From: Streptomyces clavuligerus
GTDB lineage: Bacteria; Actinomycetota; Actinomycetes; Streptomycetales; Streptomycetaceae
DNA length: 64,000 nucleotides
Assembly: GCF_005519465.1 (NCBI RefSeq)
Contig: NZ_CP027858.1
Location: 5,022,001 to 5,086,000, forward strand
Direction: 5' to 3'
The notes under the pieces were generated by a model that saw only the letters and a list, made by a program, of their open reading frames with translations, was not told the origin of the DNA and made no database searches. Each line of letters begins with the position of its first letter. The first letter of the stretch is position 1. The position numbers were made by a program, and so were the translations under genes. Shown one piece after another: positions 61,193 through 64,000 of this stretch.

Positions 61193-61779
61193 GGCCGCTC
61201 TCCGCGCTTGACCTGCGGCTTGGGCAGCCGCAGTCGGCGGAGCTGGAGGGTGCGCATCAGGGCGTAGGCGACGGCGCCGCGCTTGGGCTCGTCGGGGAAG
61301 CGCTCGTTGAGCTGCTTGCGCAGCCGCAGGCCGAGGCCGATCGAGTCCACGACGATCAGGACGATCACGCCGAGCCAGATCAGCAGGGCGATGTTCTGGA
61401 GCTGGGCGGCCTGGATCATGCTCATGATGAGGATCAGGACGGCCAGCGGAAGGAAGAACTCCGCGACACAGAAGCGGGAGTCCACGAAGTCCCGGGCGAA
61501 ACGGCGCACCGGACCACGGTCACGGGCGGGCAGATAGCGCTCGTCACCGCTCGCCAGCGCCTCCCGCTGCCGTGCCAGGTCGGCACGGCGGGCGTCCCGC
61601 TGTCGGCGGATCGCCTCCTTGCGGTCGAGCGGCTGGGTGGCGGCCCGGCGGCGCTGGCTCTCGGCCTCGCTGCGCTTGGGGGTGGGCCGACCCTTGGGGG
61701 CCTGGGGGTCGCGGGGGTCGGCCGCCGTCACCTTCTCGGTGGGCGCCGCCTTCTCGGTCTTGGCACGGCTACGGAACAC
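61189..61779 (-). CDS. DUF3043 membrane protein
   Basis: A 196-aa actinobacterial protein. A charged N-terminal half (RSRAKTEKAAPTEKVTAADP, RSEAESQRRRAATQPLDRKE) is followed by the DUF3043 core: ARDRGPVRRFARDFVDSRFC, VAEFFLPLAVLILIMSMIQA and LLIWLGVIVLIVVDSIGLGL (two membrane helices), then LRKQLNERFPDEPKRGAVAY. The function is unknown. The GTG at 61779 begins MFRSRAKTEK, the common family start. It is divergent from pspA, and its stop overlaps the methyltransferase start by 4 bp. Confidence 0.88.
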   Translation of the reverse strand: MFRSRAKTEKAAPTEKVTAADPRDPQAPKGRPTPKRSEAESQRRRAATQPLDRKEAIRRQRDARRADLARQREALASGDERYLPARDRGPVRRFARDFVDSRFCVAEFFLPLAVLILIMSMIQAAQLQNIALLIWLGVIVLIVVDSIGLGLRLRKQLNERFPDEPKRGAVAYALMRTLQLRRLRLPKPQVKRGERP

Positions 61780-62083
61780 AAAGCCCAAGGGTACGGGGTG
61801 ACCGGCGGGGACCCAACGCCGGACGGGAACGATCCGGCAACACCCTGCGTCTTTCTGCACAGAACCCATGTTTTCCGGGGCGGAAAGGGTGGTATCGCCC
61901 GGCCTGCCCCGGACGACCCTCAGTGCCGTCTACTCCTTGCGCCGGATCAATGGCGGTGAGCAGTCGTTCTTGGGGATGAGCGCATCCGCGCTCGAACAGT
62001 GCGGTAATGGATGCAGGGCCCGTACTGTGGGTCTTGTTGAAGAGCTGGAGCCGGAGTCCGTCAGAAGGGGGCGCGCGAAGCCC

Positions 62084-62881
62084 ATGAGCGGTGTCATGAA
62101 GCGTATGGGGATGATCTTCCGCGCGAAGGCCAACAAGGCCCTGGACCGGGCCGAGGACCCGCGCGAGACTCTCGATTACTCGTACCAGAAGCAGCTGGAG
62201 CTGCTCCAGAAGGTCCGCAGGGGCGTCGCCGACGTGGCCACCTCCCGCAAGCGGCTGGAGCTCCAGCTCAACCAGCTCCAGGGCCAGTCCGCCAAGCTGG
62301 AGGACCAGGGCCGCAAGGCGCTGGCGCTCGGCCGCGAGGACCTGGCGCGGGAGGCGCTGTCCCGCAGGGCCGCGCTCCAGCAGCAGGTCAGCGATCTGGA
62401 GACGCAGCACCAGACCCTCCAGGGCGAGGAGGAGAAGCTCACGCTCGCCGCCCAGCGCCTCCAGGCCAAGGTCGACGCCTTCCGGACGAAGAAGGAGACG
62501 ATCAAGGCCACCTACACCGCCGCCCAGGCGCAGACCCGGATCGGCGAGGCGTTCTCCGGGATCTCGGAGGAGATGGGCGATGTGGGCCTGGCGATCCAGC
62601 GGGCCGAGGACAAGACCGCCCAGCTCCAGGCGCGGGCGGGCGCCATCGACGAGCTGCTGGCCTCCGGCGCGCTCGACGACCCGTCGGGGATGGCGAAGGA
62701 CGACATCGCGGCCGAGCTGGACCGGATCTCCGGCGGCACGGACGTCGAGCTGGAGCTCCAGCGGATGAAGGCCGAGCTGGCGGGCGGCAGCGGCGCGAGC
62801 CAGCAGGCCATCGAGGGCGGCACCGAGCAGGACGCCGCCCACCGGCAGCAGACGGGTCGGCCCAACTTCGACAAGCAGTGA
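62084..62881 (+). CDS. pspA: PspA/IM30-family membrane-stress protein
   Basis: A 265-aa phage-shock-type protein that binds and protects the inner membrane. It is almost all coiled coil: MSGVMKRMGMIFRAKANKAL, DRAEDPRETLDYSYQKQLEL, EDQGRKALALGREDLAREAL, RRAALQQQVSDLETQHQTL and RIGEAFSGISEEMGDVGLAI. The C-terminal tail (GGTEQDAAHRQQTGRPNFDK) is polar. The ATG at 62084 begins at the family's usual position. PspAA and a sensor kinase follow in the same direction, an arrangement also found in S. coelicolor around SCO2168 (from memory). Confidence 0.95.
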   Translation: MSGVMKRMGMIFRAKANKALDRAEDPRETLDYSYQKQLELLQKVRRGVADVATSRKRLELQLNQLQGQSAKLEDQGRKALALGREDLAREALSRRAALQQQVSDLETQHQTLQGEEEKLTLAAQRLQAKVDAFRTKKETIKATYTAAQAQTRIGEAFSGISEEMGDVGLAIQRAEDKTAQLQARAGAIDELLASGALDDPSGMAKDDIAAELDRISGGTDVELELQRMKAELAGGSGASQQAIEGGTEQDAAHRQQTGRPNFDKQ

Positions 62882-63074
62882 CCCGCTGACCCACCCGCCG
62901 GGACCGGCCCGCCACCGGGCCGGAAGCGGCAACCGGGAACGGAAACCGGGACCGGCCCCGTCACCGGGCCAGAAGTGGAAGCGGAATCGGACCGGGCGCA
63001 GGGGCCCGGACCGGGAGCGAGACCGACGGACAGGCGCCCACCCGGCGCCGCCGTCCGAGCGACAGGGGCTCGTC

Positions 63075-63362
63075 ATGATCGTACGGATCATGGGGGAGGG
63101 ACAGGTGAAGCTGGCGGACAGCCACTTCGCCGAATTGAACAGGCTCGACGACGAGCTGCTGGCCGAGCTGGAGCAGGGCGACGAACCGGGGTTCCGGCGG
63201 ACCCTCGCCGCGCTCCTCGCCCGGGTCCGCGAGGTCGGTGAGCCGCTGCCGGACGACGTACTGGAGCCGTCCGAGCTGATTCTCCCCGGGCCGGACGCGA
63301 CCCTGGCGGAGGTCAAGGCGATGCTGGGTGACGAGGGGCTGATCCCGGGCCTGCCCGGCTGA
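63075..63362 (+). CDS. PspA-associated protein PspAA
   Basis: A 95-aa protein of the PspAA family: MIVRIMGEGQVKLADSHFAE, LNRLDDELLAELEQGDEPGF, RRTLAALLARVREVGEPLPD and DVLEPSELILPGPDATLAEV. PspAA proteins are encoded next to PspA in actinobacteria and archaea and are thought to act with it. It lies 193 bp after pspA. The ATG at 63075 is the family start (MIVRI). Confidence 0.93.
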   Translation: MIVRIMGEGQVKLADSHFAELNRLDDELLAELEQGDEPGFRRTLAALLARVREVGEPLPDDVLEPSELILPGPDATLAEVKAMLGDEGLIPGLPG

Positions 63363-63490
63363 CCGCCCGCCCCATGGGCCCCGGGAGCGCCCCGGGCCTC
63401 CCTGCCCACCGCGTCCCGCCCGGGCCCCGGGCCGTCCCGGTGTGCCCGCACCGTCGCCCCGCCCGGCTCCACGCCGTAACGTCTTCCGTC

Positions 63491-64000
63491 GTGAATCGCT
63501 TCGCCCGCGGCTTCGCCCGCACCCGGTGCTGGTTCGGCGCCCGCCCGCTCGCCTTCGACGGCGTGCTCGCCGTCCTCTCCCTGGCCGCCATGGTCGTCGG
63601 CTCCTTCGCCGTCAACGGGGTGCACGGACCCGAGTTCGGGACCCGCACCCCCGCCGCGCGCAGTGTGGTGCTCATGGTCCTGGTCGCCGCCGCGCTGCTG
63701 TACCGGCGCAGCCACCCCCGCGGCGTCCTCGTCTTCACCAGCCTGCTGTCGGTGATCGAGCTGGGCTTCGGCGACCCCTCGGCTCCGGTCGCGATGTCCG
63801 CCGTGATCGCCCTCTACACCGTCGCCTCGCGCACCGACCGCCCCACCACCTGGCGGGTCGGCCTGATCACCATGGCCGGGCTCACCGGCACCGCCATGTT
63901 CTTCGGCTCCACCCCCTGGTACACGCAGGAGAACATCGCCATATTCGCCTGGACCGGGATGGCCTCGGCCGCGGGGGACGCCGTCCGCAGCCGCCGGGAC
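63491..64000 (+). CDS. Sensor histidine kinase, 5' part (cut by the window edge)
   Basis: An open frame from a GTG at 63491 to the edge gives the first 170 aa. The start is NRFARGFARTRCWFGARPLA, then four or more hydrophobic segments: FDGVLAVLSLAAMVVGSFAV, VVLMVLVAAALLYRRSHPRG, PVAMSAVIALYTVASRTDRP and GLITMAGLTGTAMFFGSTP. This is the membrane sensor layout of HisKA_3-type Streptomyces kinases; the kinase domains lie beyond the window. Position after pspA-PspAA supports a kinase, as in S. coelicolor. A partner response regulator is expected next. Confidence 0.78.
   Translation, partial: MNRFARGFARTRCWFGARPLAFDGVLAVLSLAAMVVGSFAVNGVHGPEFGTRTPAARSVVLMVLVAAALLYRRSHPRGVLVFTSLLSVIELGFGDPSAPVAMSAVIALYTVASRTDRPTTWRVGLITMAGLTGTAMFFGSTPWYTQENIAIFAWTGMASAAGDAVRSRRD

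Overview
This is a high-GC actinobacterial chromosome segment, almost certainly Streptomyces. The evidence is the strongly GC-biased third codon positions, frequent GTG starts, two glutamine synthetases (GlnA and the eukaryote-like GlnII), a CobU fused to a metallo-beta-lactamase domain, an NsdA-like TPR regulator and a PspA/PspAA pair. The gene order glnRII-glnII, glnA, lipA-lipB, aceE, E2, lpd, pepA, pspA matches, from memory, the S. coelicolor SCO2213 to SCO2165 stretch read in descending order.

Layout. 0.6-11 kb: a NarL-type two-component pair, an MMPL exporter, an epimerase, a divergent SDR/LysR pair, and a membrane protein with a PepSY-family protein. 11-13.3 kb: nitrogen assimilation, with a winged-helix regulator (probable GlnRII), glnII and a well-formed GlnR operator. 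13.2-16.2 kb: long repeat-rich non-coding stretches around a Gfo/Idh/MocA oxidoreductase and an ArsC-family protein. 16.3-19.2 kb: a small conserved protein, a MOSC protein, an acetyltransferase and a stand-alone hemC. 19.3-25.0 kb: an accessory island of lower GC content with no recognised function. It holds two paralogous 'A' proteins, each followed by a small one-helix membrane protein, around a divergent pair (HTH protein and Cys-rich protein), and ends in a decayed regulator gene. 25-28 kb: glnA with a GlnR operator, and RDD and DUF4191 proteins. 28-47 kb: lipA and lipB, then assorted regulators and oxidoreductases, then aceE, a GntR regulator, the two-lipoyl E2 and lpdA. 47-53 kb: pepA and cobalamin genes (cobS, cobT, MBL-cobU). 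53.7-57.2 kb: a three-gene type VII-secretion-like cassette with a sharp composition change. 57-64 kb: an HtrA-like lipoprotein protease, an ABC exporter, a methyltransferase with an apparent CTG start, DUF3043, PspA, PspAA and the start of a sensor kinase.

How the genes connect. LipB and LipA make the lipoyl cofactor used by the E2 subunit, which works with AceE and Lpd, so enzyme and cofactor-maturation genes of the 2-oxoacid dehydrogenase system lie within 18 kb. The GlnR boxes at glnII and glnA, plus the probable GlnRII gene, form a nitrogen-control unit interrupted by the accessory island. CobU, CobT and CobS cover the nucleotide-loop assembly of cobalamin. The best candidates for something undescribed are the 19.3-24.5 kb island of paired A-B modules and the 53.7-57.2 kb secretion cassette. 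No tRNA, rRNA, CRISPR array, IS element or riboswitch was seen.
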